From NCBI GenBank assembly GCA_001443495.1, contig LDXR01000016.1:1-19552 (forward strand): a stretch of 19,552 bases of DNA. Direction: 5' to 3'. The DNA comes from a candidate division NC10 bacterium CSP1-5. Its GTDB lineage: Bacteria > Methylomirabilota > Methylomirabilia > Methylomirabilales > CSP1-5. Position 1 is the stretch's first letter. Every line of letters starts with the position of its first letter. Positions 6,095 through 14,182 of the stretch are shown here, in pieces. The position numbers were made by a program, and so were the translations under genes. The notes beneath the pieces are model-generated. The model was given only the letters and a program-made list of their open reading frames with translations. It had not been told where the DNA came from and ran no database searches.

Positions 6095-6974
6095 TGGTAC
6101 GCCTCCACGCTTCGTACGTTGTGGGATCACTGGCCATAGCCTGGACCATCGCTGGCCACGGTGGAGGAACATACCCGATCGCCGACCGGAAGCGGTGCGA
6201 ATCGAGGCTCCGGTCAAGGTGGTGATCGGGAAACGGTTCAATCTCAACGGAAACCCGAAACGCCTCGCGCATCAGGCAAAGCAGGTGGTACTTGCTGATC
6301 GGCTCGGAGGAGACGTGGTACACGCCGGAGAGATCCGGGTGTCGTTCAATCACGTCGGCCATGAGACCGGCGAAGGTTCGTGTGGTCAGACCGGAGAAAA
6401 TCACGTTGGTAAATCCTTGCACGCATCCCCCGCGGTTACTCAGGAACCATTCTACCAGGCCGTTGCTGTTTTGCAACTCGCGGCCGATGAAGGAAGTACG
6501 GAACGTCAGACAAGCAGGGCCGGCGACCTCACCCAGGAGCTTGGATCGATCATAGAGATCCTCGGGATCGGGCACATCGTCCTCGGCATACATCCCCTTA
6601 CGGCCGGAGAACACACAGTCGGTGCTTATGTGGATCAGTCTGGCGCTGGTGGCCTGGCAGAGGCGAGCGAGGCGGTGAGGGAACAGGGAATTGACCGCGA
6701 TGCTGGCTATGGGGTCCTTCGCAGCCGGCAATTGCTTGATGATGCCGATGGTGTTGATGACGACATCCGGCTTTGCTATTTCAAATGCCCGCACAACCGT
6801 ATAGAAGTCAGACGCGTCAATACCACCGAGCAGCCGGTGAGCATCAAAGAGATCGTACCTGGCGTATTCCTCATAACTCGAACGGATGGTCCCCCATGTT
6901 TCGAACCGGTCTCGAAAGACCTGCCACAGCTTGTGACCAAGCATGCCGGAGGCGCCAAGGATCAGGACCCGCAT
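6084..6974 (-). CDS. RmlD-like NDP-4-keto-sugar reductase (WbvR/QnlA type)
   Basis: This 296-residue SDR has the RmlD-like Rossmann start GASGMLGH (7-14), INTIG (73-77), STDCVFSG (117-124) and Y141/K145 in YDRSK. It should reduce the C4 ketone made by the next gene. The UDP-L-FucNAc route uses CapF/FnlB/WbjC, a longer protein (about 370 residues) with a C-terminal cupin; no cupin is present here. A cupin-less RmlD-like reductase is the form described for UDP-L-RhaNAc/L-QuiNAc synthesis (WbvR in Vibrio cholerae O37, QnlA in Escherichia coli). I therefore infer a UDP-L-rhamnosamine/quinovosamine product. The gene starts 13 bases inside the end of the GT4 gene, and its TGA overlaps the GTG of the dehydratase, so the three enzymes are probably translated together. 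Confidence 0.83.
   Translation of the reverse strand: MRVLILGASGMLGHKLWQVFRDRFETWGTIRSSYEEYARYDLFDAHRLLGGIDASDFYTVVRAFEIAKPDVVINTIGIIKQLPAAKDPIASIAVNSLFPHRLARLCQATSARLIHISTDCVFSGRKGMYAEDDVPDPEDLYDRSKLLGEVAGPACLTFRTSFIGRELQNSNGLVEWFLSNRGGCVQGFTNVIFSGLTTRTFAGLMADVIERHPDLSGVYHVSSEPISKYHLLCLMREAFRVSVEIEPFPDHHLDRSLDSHRFRSAIGYVPPPWPAMVQAMASDPTTYEAWRRTSGS
6102..6106 (-). promoter_or_regulatory. Ribosome-binding site fixing the fnlA-type gene start
   Basis: GGAGG on the minus strand lies within the last codons of the upstream reductase, seven bases before the GTG at 6094. It decides for this GTG over the upstream ATG at 6247 in the same frame. Confidence 0.7.
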
Positions 6975-8215
6975 TCCGACTCTCGCTTTTGAGTCTTGGC
7001 CCGGGCCAATTCCGAGAGGATCGTCTCATAGCGATCCAAGAGGACCGACCGGCTGTACGAGGCAAGAAAGGCAGCCCGACCTGCGCGGCCCATGTCTTCC
7101 AACACCGTCCGCGACATCGCACGAAGTCGGCGGACCGCACCCGCCAGCTCCTTGCCGCTTCCCGCGCGACAGGTCACACCGGCGGCCGCAGCACGGATCA
7201 GGTCTGCCGCGTCACCCTCCACAGCCATGAGCACCGGCCGTCCGCACGCCATGTACGCGATCGTCTTTGAAGGGATCGTTATCCTAAAGAGGGGTTCATC
7301 GCGTAAGTGCGCCAAAAGGACATCCGAGACCGCGAAGATGTGTGGCATCCGTTCTGCGGGCTGCCTTCCGAGAAAGCGAACGTTCTTCAAGCCCCGTTGC
7401 CCAGCCGCCTGACGTAACCGGTCCGCGTCGGTCCCGTCGCCCACCAAGACAAACTGCACATCTGGAAGATCGGATACTTCGTCTGCCGCATCCAATACCA
7501 CGTCCAGGCCCTGCGCCAGACCGAGCTGCCCTGCAAAAACCACGTTGAAACACCCTCCCATGCCAAGGTTTTCTGCCAACCGGGGATCCGGAGGGACGGG
7601 CCGATACAGAGATTCGTCGGCCCAATGGGGAATCACATGGACCTTTTCGGGCGGGACCCCCTTTCCGGCGAGATTCGCCTTGAATCCCGGAGAAATAACC
7701 GCGATGGCCGCCGCCCGACGATAAACAAACCGTTCGAGTCGCCCCAGGTTATCGAGGACGCGGCTACTGCGCACCATCCCGGTCGCCTCAACGCTTTCCG
7801 GCCAGAGGTCATTGACCGCATAAAGGAATGGGACCCGGCGGAGCCGTCCAATGACCCAGGCTGCCAGGCCGATCGTCAGCGGCGGATGTTCGGCAAATAT
7901 CACCTCCACCGGGCCACCCAGGACACTGCCGAGCAATGCTGCAGCAACAGCGAAGGACCCGTAGTTCAGCGCCCGGCGAACCACGGAACGACTGTGGTCC
8001 GGATAGAGGGGCAGTCGGAGGATTCGGATCCCGTCGAGGATCTCCCATTTCCATAGGCGAAGGCGCGTATCGGGGTACAGTTTCCCCGCCGGGTAATTCG
8101 GGAATCCGGTGATGACAACCACCTCATGGCCCCGCTCGGCCAACCCCCGGGCCAGCTCATGCGGCTTCGGAATCGGCTCCGGGGGATAATACTGAGTAAG
8201 AACCACAATTCTCAT
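6962..8215 (-). CDS. wbuB: Family 4 glycosyltransferase, WbuB/WcaI-like
   Basis: This 417-residue GT-B enzyme starts with TQYYPPEPIPKPHELARGL, then VITGFPNYPAGK (35-46), NDLWPESVEATGM, VIPHWAD, FAGQLGLAQGLD, and IPSKTIAYMACGRPVL near the C-terminus. This signature set belongs to the WbuB/WcaI branch of GT4; WbuB in E. coli O26 is assigned to L-FucNAc transfer. It is the first gene of a tight block that makes a UDP-L-HexNAc, so transfer of that L-sugar to the lipid-linked acceptor on the cytoplasmic face is the natural inference. The Ala where many GT4 enzymes have the second Glu of EX7E is usual in this branch. A gap of 111 AT-rich bases separates it from wzy; the ATG is preceded by a purine-rich stretch (AGGGAGGGAAGGG). 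Confidence 0.85.
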   Translation of the reverse strand: MRIVVLTQYYPPEPIPKPHELARGLAERGHEVVVITGFPNYPAGKLYPDTRLRLWKWEILDGIRILRLPLYPDHSRSVVRRALNYGSFAVAAALLGSVLGGPVEVIFAEHPPLTIGLAAWVIGRLRRVPFLYAVNDLWPESVEATGMVRSSRVLDNLGRLERFVYRRAAAIAVISPGFKANLAGKGVPPEKVHVIPHWADESLYRPVPPDPRLAENLGMGGCFNVVFAGQLGLAQGLDVVLDAADEVSDLPDVQFVLVGDGTDADRLRQAAGQRGLKNVRFLGRQPAERMPHIFAVSDVLLAHLRDEPLFRITIPSKTIAYMACGRPVLMAVEGDAADLIRAAAAGVTCRAGSGKELAGAVRRLRAMSRTVLEDMGRAGRAAFLASYSRSVLLDRYETILSELARAKTQKRESECGS

Positions 8216-8326
8216 CCTTTAACGATTCCCTTCCCTCCCTATACCCCCCTTGAGTCTAGCCCAGTACAGACCGTAAGCTGCCACAATTACATCTTTGTCA
8301 GACAGTAAATCTCTTTACATATGCCT

Positions 8327-9715
8327 TCACTTACCAGCCCTCGCCTTCAGAAAATATGGACGCCTTTCACTCTTGGCCGACCGATTAGGACATTCTTCCC
8401 TAGCAAAATCACCTCGATGAAATGTCATTCCAATGACTAAAACACATAAGAGTAGATACATCGGGGACATCAAATCCCCGTATAACATATGCTGACTAAA
8501 CATAGCAACCCACGCCTGCGACACTTTTCTTACAAGCTCTGAATTTCTCGAATACTTGAGTGCCGGACACAGCACCTGCAATTCCCGAAAACATAGTAAA
8601 ACGCCGCCGATAAGACCCGTATATGCCAACCACAGAATAGGTGCCGTCCCAGTCGCATCTTCAAAGAAATCGATCCCAGGAATTCTGAATCCAATACCTA
8701 ACGGATTATCCTTCCATACTTCTACGTTTTTCGCGATATCCCCGATTCTTCCGCTGTATGGATCCTCTAGATATATCGCACGTGGTCCACCTCGAACACC
8801 AGCTATAGCTCTTGCGCCACCACTTTCGTAATAATGCTCCGCGACAAAAGCCCTACCCCATACCGCAAAACATATCACAATAACCGATACCATTGCCAAA
8901 GGAGCCACCACTATGATATTCTTCCACGACTTCTTGCGCACAATGGTCCCAAACAATGTTGCATTAGCTATCGCGAAATAACCCGCCATGGATAAAGTAA
9001 GAAATCCACAGACCAAAGAGAGGTAGCTGATCAACCACCAGATAGATTTTCTCTCTATAATGTAAACGGCTTGTGCCAAGAAGAAAACAGCAAATAGAAA
9101 TCCGCTGGCATTTGACGGTTCGGGCCAAAACCCCGTTAACCTAAGCACGGGAACGGATAGATTGGAAAAACTCATAAGGGCACTTTGGTTTCCAAATATA
9201 CCATACGGCCCGTAATAGACACCTCTCGCCCCAGAAATATAGACTGGTTTTGCTATTCCAAAAAGGGAGGTGGGTACCAGCAGCAGATACTGAATAGCTG
9301 TGAGCACAGCAATTACCATGAGCCACTTTACTGCCTTGATCGACGCTTCAGGCCTCCTCAAGAAATAGCTGCCAACGACAAGAGAAAATAGTACACGCGG
9401 TAGGAACTTGAACCACTGAATTAATGTCTCTGGGTAGTAGCCGGAAAATAGACTCGGAATTAGTCCCCACAACATGAATGAGGCGAAAAAAAGTATAAAG
9501 AGAGTGAAGTGCCTTGAACATGGATAGAAAAGAGGGACGGCGATAAACAGCAAAATTGGAATGATGAACTTGGCAGTATACACTAATGGTTGTACTGCAT
9601 GGGCTAAAAACAGACTCCTCCACTCGAAGAGCATTACATAGACAACGATGAGAAGGGACAGCAAGGTTACCACACGGATTCTGATTGAAGCTTTGTACAC
9701 CTGTAAGGGCTTCAT
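8327..9715 (-). CDS. wzy: Wzy-type O-antigen polymerase (Wzy/WaaL superfamily membrane protein)
   Basis: The 462-residue protein is very hydrophobic, with about 10-11 membrane helices (for example about 13-32, 45-65, 70-92, 101-118, 129-148, 205-224, 228-250, 265-288, 373-390 and 408-437). The large late periplasmic loop at about 290-365 carries NPLGIGF, and EPSNASGF precedes the middle helices. Both are hallmarks of the O-antigen polymerase/ligase family. Within an assembly locus containing wzz this is best read as Wzy, which joins lipid-linked repeats in the periplasm; a WaaL-type ligase is the alternative. The ATG overlaps the upstream GT4 stop (ATGA, 9715-9712) with no clear Shine-Dalgarno, suggesting coupled translation. 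By eye the gene is near 43-45% GC and has AT-rich codons, unlike its neighbours, as is common for exchanged wzy genes. Confidence 0.82.
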   Translation of the reverse strand: MKPLQVYKASIRIRVVTLLSLLIVVYVMLFEWRSLFLAHAVQPLVYTAKFIIPILLFIAVPLFYPCSRHFTLFILFFASFMLWGLIPSLFSGYYPETLIQWFKFLPRVLFSLVVGSYFLRRPEASIKAVKWLMVIAVLTAIQYLLLVPTSLFGIAKPVYISGARGVYYGPYGIFGNQSALMSFSNLSVPVLRLTGFWPEPSNASGFLFAVFFLAQAVYIIERKSIWWLISYLSLVCGFLTLSMAGYFAIANATLFGTIVRKKSWKNIIVVAPLAMVSVIVICFAVWGRAFVAEHYYESGGARAIAGVRGGPRAIYLEDPYSGRIGDIAKNVEVWKDNPLGIGFRIPGIDFFEDATGTAPILWLAYTGLIGGVLLCFRELQVLCPALKYSRNSELVRKVSQAWVAMFSQHMLYGDLMSPMYLLLCVLVIGMTFHRGDFAREECPNRSAKSERRPYFLKARAGK

Positions 9716-10842
9716 ACAAGCGTTATGGTTTCGAAAATATCAGCCATTTTCTGTGCAGCGACAATCCAACTAAACATGCGGGACCTTTCCAAGCTCCGGC
9801 TTGCCATGTCCTTTCGTAAGTCCTGGTGTGATAAGACGCGAATGATAGCTTCCTGCAGGGCTTCTTTATTTTGCGTCTGTACGGTGATACCAGCGTCTCC
9901 CACCTGCTCGCGAAATGACGGAAGGTCTGAGGTAATCACCGGAACCCCGCAGGCCATCGCTTCTAGCACAGTCAGATTAAACTGCTCTACGGATGAGGGA
10001 TGCACGAATACGGCTGCCCCGGAGTAAAGGGTAATAAGTTCCTCCCTGCTCAAGAAACGTTCGATGAAGCAGACCTCGCCGTCGGTGCCGATCTTATCAG
10101 CCAGGTGCTTCAGGCTGAATGGGACCGGCTGCCCTCCTGATGCTATCACCAAGCGATGTGGGATTCCTCGCGTTCGAACTATGCCGAACGCTCGAATCAA
10201 GAGGTCCAGGTTCTTATATGGTTGCACAGGCCCTACGGCGAGGATGTAGTCTCGCCCGTCGCCGATTTCGGCGATTGAATTGAAACGCGCATCTCCGGAC
10301 ATCTGTCGAAACTCACCCGGAACCCCTGGATGCACGACCTCGATCTTAGCAGGGTCCAGACCAATATAGTGCTGGATATCCTGGCGGCCCTGTTCGGAAA
10401 GAGCTACAACACGGCTGGCGTGTCGAAGGGAAATCGAATGGAACCATCGGTAATAGACACGCCGCAGGCACGGAAGTGAATCAGGCATCTGGAAAGCCTG
10501 CATCAACGTTACGACCACGATGGTCCGGCAGGGAACCCAAATGGGTCCCACCCCGGTGGGAATCATCAGGAGGTCGATTCGCTGGGATCTGCAAACCCAA
10601 GGCAGAACCAATTGTTCCCATAACACGCGTCCGACTCTCGACCCGACCCCCACAGGAGCCACAAAGTGCGACACCCTCTTCCCTTCATCAGGGAAAATGT
10701 GCTTGTTATCCTTTCGGAGAATCAAGATATATTCGTTCTGCTTGTCCTCATGGAGGAGCGAATGGACCAAGGAACTCGTGTATGTCTCAGCGCTGACCGT
10801 GACCCCCGGAATCACGGCCAGCGTGTTTATAGCGACTCGCAT
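9712..10842 (-). CDS. Family 4 glycosyltransferase (mannosyltransferase-like)
   Basis: From the ATG at 10842 the protein is 376 residues and starts MRVAINTLAVIPG. The longer frame from 10899 overlaps the previous gene and adds 19 residues with no family match. It has the two Rossmann halves of GT-B enzymes: LSEQGRQDI, VVHPGVP, the hinge VGPVQPYKNLDLLIRAF (203-219) and HPSSVEQFNLTVLEAMACGVPVITSD, with the EX7E pair at E286 and E294. It is likely a cytoplasmic retaining glycosyltransferase that extends the repeat unit. Such proteins are often annotated as mannosyl- or rhamnosyltransferases, but the donor cannot be predicted. It sits seven bases after the CDP-6-deoxyhexose genes, so that sugar is a candidate donor. 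Its stop overlaps the wzy start. Confidence 0.85.
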   Translation of the reverse strand: MRVAINTLAVIPGVTVSAETYTSSLVHSLLHEDKQNEYILILRKDNKHIFPDEGKRVSHFVAPVGVGSRVGRVLWEQLVLPWVCRSQRIDLLMIPTGVGPIWVPCRTIVVVTLMQAFQMPDSLPCLRRVYYRWFHSISLRHASRVVALSEQGRQDIQHYIGLDPAKIEVVHPGVPGEFRQMSGDARFNSIAEIGDGRDYILAVGPVQPYKNLDLLIRAFGIVRTRGIPHRLVIASGGQPVPFSLKHLADKIGTDGEVCFIERFLSREELITLYSGAAVFVHPSSVEQFNLTVLEAMACGVPVITSDLPSFREQVGDAGITVQTQNKEALQEAIIRVLSHQDLRKDMASRSLERSRMFSWIVAAQKMADIFETITLV

Positions 10843-10849
10843 TACTGGT

Positions 10850-11713
10850 TCACCACTGCCACGCCTCGAGCGTCTGCCGGAGACCCCTGTCCATATCAAT
10901 CGCAGCTTCCCACCCGAGCCCTAACCTGCTGCGCGCCACACCACCGACGCAGTCGGCAATCTCGAAAGGCCTGCTCGGCCCGGCATAGACTACTTCAAAG
11001 GGTCGTCCATGAATATAACGAATCTTCTCGACGACTTCCGCGACGCTGTAACTCTTCCCGGAGGCCACATTGAAGATCGCAAATTCCGATCCGGTATAGC
11101 AACCCGCTTTGACGAAGGCATCGACGACATCCTGCACGAAGATGAAATCCCGCCGCGGTGCCGGGTCTCTCAGGAGGACTTTGCCCTGGTGCTGAAGCTG
11201 GTTCAGAACGGTCGGGATGAGAAAATTTCCTTGCTGTCCTGGACCGTATGGGTTGAAAATCCGGAGAACGACTACCGAGACTCCAAAGTCCTCACAATAC
11301 CGTCGGCACAGGATCTCACCGATCGCCTTGCTCTGGGCATAGAGATTGCCCGGATTGACCGGGTGATCTTCATCAACCGGCAGATACCGCGGCTGGCCGT
11401 AGACATAGGTACTCGCAAAGACGAGGCGTCTCACCTTTTGAATGCGGCAGTACTCCAAGAGGTTGAGCGTTCCCATGATATTCGTCCTATAGGCTTCCCT
11501 CGGTCGGGCCAAGGCCGCCTCCCCCCCCGTAACCGCTGCGAGGTGGTAGACCACATCGCACCGCTCGACTGAGGAGATGTGATTCCAGTCGCCGACGTCC
11601 ACGCCTGAATGACGGCTGACCGACAGAACCGCATTTCCCATCTCCCGCAGCCTGTCGTAGAGAGGAAGGCCCAAGAAGCCGCCACCGCCCGTAATCAGTA
11701 TCCGCTCTGACAT
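10850..11713 (-). CDS. NAD(P)-dependent sugar-nucleotide epimerase/reductase (extended SDR)
   Basis: A 287-residue extended SDR with TGGGGFLG (8-15), HLAAVTGG, STYVYG (101-106) and the catalytic Y125/K129 in NLYAQSK. RIFNPYGPGQ and RRDFIFVQDVVDAF belong to the substrate half. It should oxidise, epimerise or reduce a nucleotide sugar. Its place at the end of the rfbF-rfbG-RmlC-like run suggests it reduces the C4 ketone of a CDP-4-keto-6-deoxyhexose. I chose the ATG at 11713, which gives the family N-terminus MSERILITGG. A TTG at 11737, with GGGGAGG four bases upstream at the preceding stop, would add eight residues and is a real alternative. Two SDRs in tandem here make it unclear which performs the final reduction. 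Confidence 0.8.
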   Translation of the reverse strand: MSERILITGGGGFLGLPLYDRLREMGNAVLSVSRHSGVDVGDWNHISSVERCDVVYHLAAVTGGEAALARPREAYRTNIMGTLNLLEYCRIQKVRRLVFASTYVYGQPRYLPVDEDHPVNPGNLYAQSKAIGEILCRRYCEDFGVSVVVLRIFNPYGPGQQGNFLIPTVLNQLQHQGKVLLRDPAPRRDFIFVQDVVDAFVKAGCYTGSEFAIFNVASGKSYSVAEVVEKIRYIHGRPFEVVYAGPSRPFEIADCVGGVARSRLGLGWEAAIDMDRGLRQTLEAWQW

Positions 11714-11747
11714 CGCTTCAGGGACGCGCTTTCCCAAAGAACCTCCC

Positions 11748-12719
11748 CTAGGGCTGCCCCAATCGGGCCCCAGTTGCCACTCCCTGCTCGATCAGTTCAA
11801 ATGTGCCGAGCGTCTCCTCGAGAAAACTCCCCCGGAGGGCAAATCCCGTCGCAAGCAGCTTGTCGATGCAGAACTCGAACGCGGATGTCGACTCGCCGGG
11901 TCTTCGCGGCCCGCGCTCGATCCCCACTGGCTTGCCCCGCAACTCGGCATACGCCGCTGCAACCGCTTCGGCCAACTCGAGCACTGACAGGGTTCGTCCG
12001 CTGCCTAGATTTAACAGTCCGTCACCCCAATCGGGAAGATCAAGACAATGCTCGACAGCTCGTGCCACGTCCGTGAGCGTGATGAAATCTCGCAGCTGGC
12101 TACCGTCGGATCGAAGTCGAAGGTGACCGTTCAGTACCGCCTGGCGGCAGAGATCGTTAAAGACAAGGGTCCACCGATCCACGAACGGATCCGACGCATA
12201 GCCGACGGCGTTGGACAGACGTAAGACCAATGTTTCGAGTCCGTGCTCGTGTCGAAACCAGTTGACGTAATCCTCGGCAAGGCGGTGCGTGATCGCATAG
12301 GGATGGACTGGCCGTGTCGCGGTCTCCTCGGTGATCCTCCCCCTCGCCCACGGGCCGTACACGTGAAACGTGGAAAAATACAGGAACCGGCGAACACCGG
12401 CCTCGAGCGAGGCTTGCAGCAGTCGGTGCGTGCCCTGCCCCGTTACCTCCAACGCCTCCTCCGGATCCTTGCGCGACATGACCTCGTCGGGCGCAGCCAG
12501 ATGAATCACCGCGTAGACCCCGGCCACAGCCTTGGCGAGTCCAGCGGGGTCGCGCAAATCGCCTCGAACGACCTCAATGCTCCCCGCCCAGGGAGAGACA
12601 CGCTCCAGGTCCCGCCGCGAGAGCACACGAAGATTCGCAAGCCCGTGAACCTTCGCGAGGTGCCGCGTAACTCGGCCACCAACGTATCCGAGACCCCCCG
12701 TGATCAGGATCCTGCCCAC
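11748..12719 (-). CDS. SDR-family NAD-dependent epimerase/dehydratase with altered YxxxK motif
   Basis: The 323-residue extended SDR starts from GTG at 12719 with AGGAAG about five bases upstream. The nucleotide site GGLGYVG (8-14), HLAA (73-76) and FSTFHVYG (115-122) are intact. The catalytic motif reads Y141-A-I-T-H145, so the general-base Lys is His. The rest of the fold is complete (RLSNAVGYASDPF, RDFITLTDVARAVEH, LNLGSGRTLSVLELA), so this is not a decaying gene. It follows the RmlC-like gene by nine bases and precedes a second SDR that keeps YxxxK. It may be the reductase or epimerase of the CDP-6-deoxyhexose route, with different chemistry, or a partner subunit. Function beyond the SDR family is not certain. 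Confidence 0.78.
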   Translation of the reverse strand: MGRILITGGLGYVGGRVTRHLAKVHGLANLRVLSRRDLERVSPWAGSIEVVRGDLRDPAGLAKAVAGVYAVIHLAAPDEVMSRKDPEEALEVTGQGTHRLLQASLEAGVRRFLYFSTFHVYGPWARGRITEETATRPVHPYAITHRLAEDYVNWFRHEHGLETLVLRLSNAVGYASDPFVDRWTLVFNDLCRQAVLNGHLRLRSDGSQLRDFITLTDVARAVEHCLDLPDWGDGLLNLGSGRTLSVLELAEAVAAAYAELRGKPVGIERGPRRPGESTSAFEFCIDKLLATGFALRGSFLEETLGTFELIEQGVATGARLGQP

Positions 12720-12728
12720 GGCGTCTTC

Positions 12729-13178
12729 CTATCCGTGCTCCAGGTCCCACGCGTAGGGAATGGAACTGTCGGTAGGCTCCCGCCGGACGATCTCGTCCGG
12801 GTTGTGCGGTTCCGTCGCGCAATTCGCGACGATCGCCGGCTTGGTCCCGACCCCTTTGAATCCATTCCACACCCCAGGCGGGATTGTTATGAGCGCGTAC
12901 GAACCTTCACCCGTGAAAATCTCCTGCACATTTCCACGGGAAGGGGATCCTTCTCGGTCGTCGTACAGGACGAGCTTGATCATCCCATCGATAACCGCAT
13001 AGTTGAGTGTCATACGCCGGTGAAGGTGCCATCCCTTGACGACGCCCGGATACACCACGGAGAAGTAAATCTCTCCAAACTCCCGGAACCACGGGTCGTC
13101 TCGCCGAAGCATGTGCATCACCTTTCCCCGCTCGTCCGGGATCTGTCGCAGCGGATGCACCTCGACGCCGACAATCAC
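12729..13178 (-). CDS. Short RmlC-like cupin, putative CDP-4-keto-6-deoxysugar epimerase
   Basis: This 149-residue single-domain cupin matches the dTDP-4-dehydrorhamnose 3,5-epimerase superfamily: PDERG (14-18), [15 protein letters not shown] (39-53), IPPGVWNGF (99-107), [11 protein letters not shown] and PYAWD. It is shorter than RmlC (about 180 residues). H51 of GWHLH corresponds to the catalytic His of RmlC's RGLHFQ. The motif equivalent to IPEGFAHGF has Asn for His, and the region that carries the catalytic Tyr in RmlC (ATNYYSP) reads ATEPHNP without Tyr. Between rfbG and two SDRs, its likely substrate is CDP-4-keto-6-deoxyglucose, possibly with epimerisation at one carbon only. GTG start at 13178, AAGGGGA seven bases upstream, GTGA overlap with rfbG. 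A ketoisomerase role is an alternative. Confidence 0.78.
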   Translation of the reverse strand: MIVGVEVHPLRQIPDERGKVMHMLRRDDPWFREFGEIYFSVVYPGVVKGWHLHRRMTLNYAVIDGMIKLVLYDDREGSPSRGNVQEIFTGEGSYALITIPPGVWNGFKGVGTKPAIVANCATEPHNPDEIVRREPTDSSIPYAWDLEHG

Positions 13179-14182
13179 AGGACTATCCCCTTCTCAAAGG
13201 CCTGGCGGTACCAGACGACAGTCCGTCGCAGTCCTTCGTCGAAGTCGAACCGCGGCCGCCACCCGAGACGCTCTCTCGCCTTTACCGCGCTCAGCGACTG
13301 ATGCAGGATCTCGCTTCGGACCTCATCAAGGATCACCGGGCTAAGTTCCGGGCGCTCCATGACCATGAGGATCTTTTCGACCACCTCGACCCCCATCATC
13401 GGCCGCTCGTAGGAGAAGTTGAACGCCTCACCCACAACAGCCGGATTCCCCTCCATCTGTTCCGCCAGAGAAAGATACGCCGCAACGGCGTCTTCAACGT
13501 AGATATAGTCACGGCTGTACAGGCCGTCCGACCGGATGAGGGGTCGTTCGCCTCTGAGGACCGACCAGATCGTGCCCGGGATGAGGCGGCTGAGATTGAG
13601 ATCCCCACCACCAAAGAGATTCCCCATCCGCGTGACGCACGCGGGAAGGTCGTAGGTGGCCACATAGGCCTGTGTCAATAAGTCGGCACAACTCTTGGAC
13701 ACGTCATATGGATGCCGACCCTGAAGCGGTGTCTCTTCTGTATACGGAAGCTCCTTGTGTTCTCCGTATGCCTTGTCGCTGGATGCAACAACGAGTCGCC
13801 GAACCGTCGGCGTTCGTCTCACCGCTTCGAGCACCGTCCAGGTCCCCCGCACATTGCTCTCAAAGGTCGAGACCGGGTTACGATTGGCGATTCGCACAAT
13901 GGTCTGAGCGGCGAGATGGAAGACCGTCTCGACTTCGTACTCGTTCAGCACACGCTCGAGGAGTGCGAGGTCATCGACACTTCCGCGCACGCTGCGGATC
14001 CGCTCGATCACGCCCTCGTCGACGATGCGTGATTGCGGCACCCAGTCACGGATCAGGCCGACCACGGCCGCTCCCGCCTCGACCAATGCCTGGGTCAACC
14101 AACCTCCCAGTAGGCCGGTGCACCCGGTCACGAGGACGCTCCGGCCGTGCCACGTCGCACGTCTCATTCCCAGGTCTTCCAT
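13175..14182 (-). CDS. rfbG: CDP-glucose 4,6-dehydratase
   Basis: From the ATG at 14182 (GGGGAG seven bases upstream) the protein is 335 residues. The internal ATG at 14167 overlaps the rfbF stop as ATGA and is an equally reasonable start, five codons shorter. An ATG at 14245 lies deep in rfbF and is unlikely. Motifs are [20 protein letters not shown], with the Rossmann glycines at 18-28, AAQTIVR, SSDKAYG (134-140), Y159/K163 in [23 protein letters not shown] and LGWRPRF. These match RfbG/DdhB, which converts CDP-D-glucose to CDP-4-keto-6-deoxyglucose using bound NAD. The directly preceding cytidylyltransferase supports the CDP assignment. DdhC/DdhD-type genes for 3-deoxygenation are absent, so the product is probably a 6-deoxy, not a 3,6-dideoxy, sugar. 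Confidence 0.87.
   Translation of the reverse strand: MEDLGMRRATWHGRSVLVTGCTGLLGGWLTQALVEAGAAVVGLIRDWVPQSRIVDEGVIERIRSVRGSVDDLALLERVLNEYEVETVFHLAAQTIVRIANRNPVSTFESNVRGTWTVLEAVRRTPTVRRLVVASSDKAYGEHKELPYTEETPLQGRHPYDVSKSCADLLTQAYVATYDLPACVTRMGNLFGGGDLNLSRLIPGTIWSVLRGERPLIRSDGLYSRDYIYVEDAVAAYLSLAEQMEGNPAVVGEAFNFSYERPMMGVEVVEKILMVMERPELSPVILDEVRSEILHQSLSAVKARERLGWRPRFDFDEGLRRTVVWYRQAFEKGIVL

Noticed and set aside
5904-6992. Long + strand open frame (362 codons) opposite the RmlD-like and CapE-like genes
   Set aside because: Both minus-strand genes have full catalytic motifs; the antisense frame has no recognisable domain and spans their junction.
6962-8215. Ala replacing the second Glu of EX7E in the WbuB-like GT4
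   Set aside because: In the WbuB/WcaI branch the segment after PSK commonly lacks this Glu, so it is not evidence of inactivation.
12243-13301. Long + strand open frame (352 codons) opposite the SDR and cupin genes
   Set aside because: Same reasoning: it crosses two well-supported genes and shows no motif.
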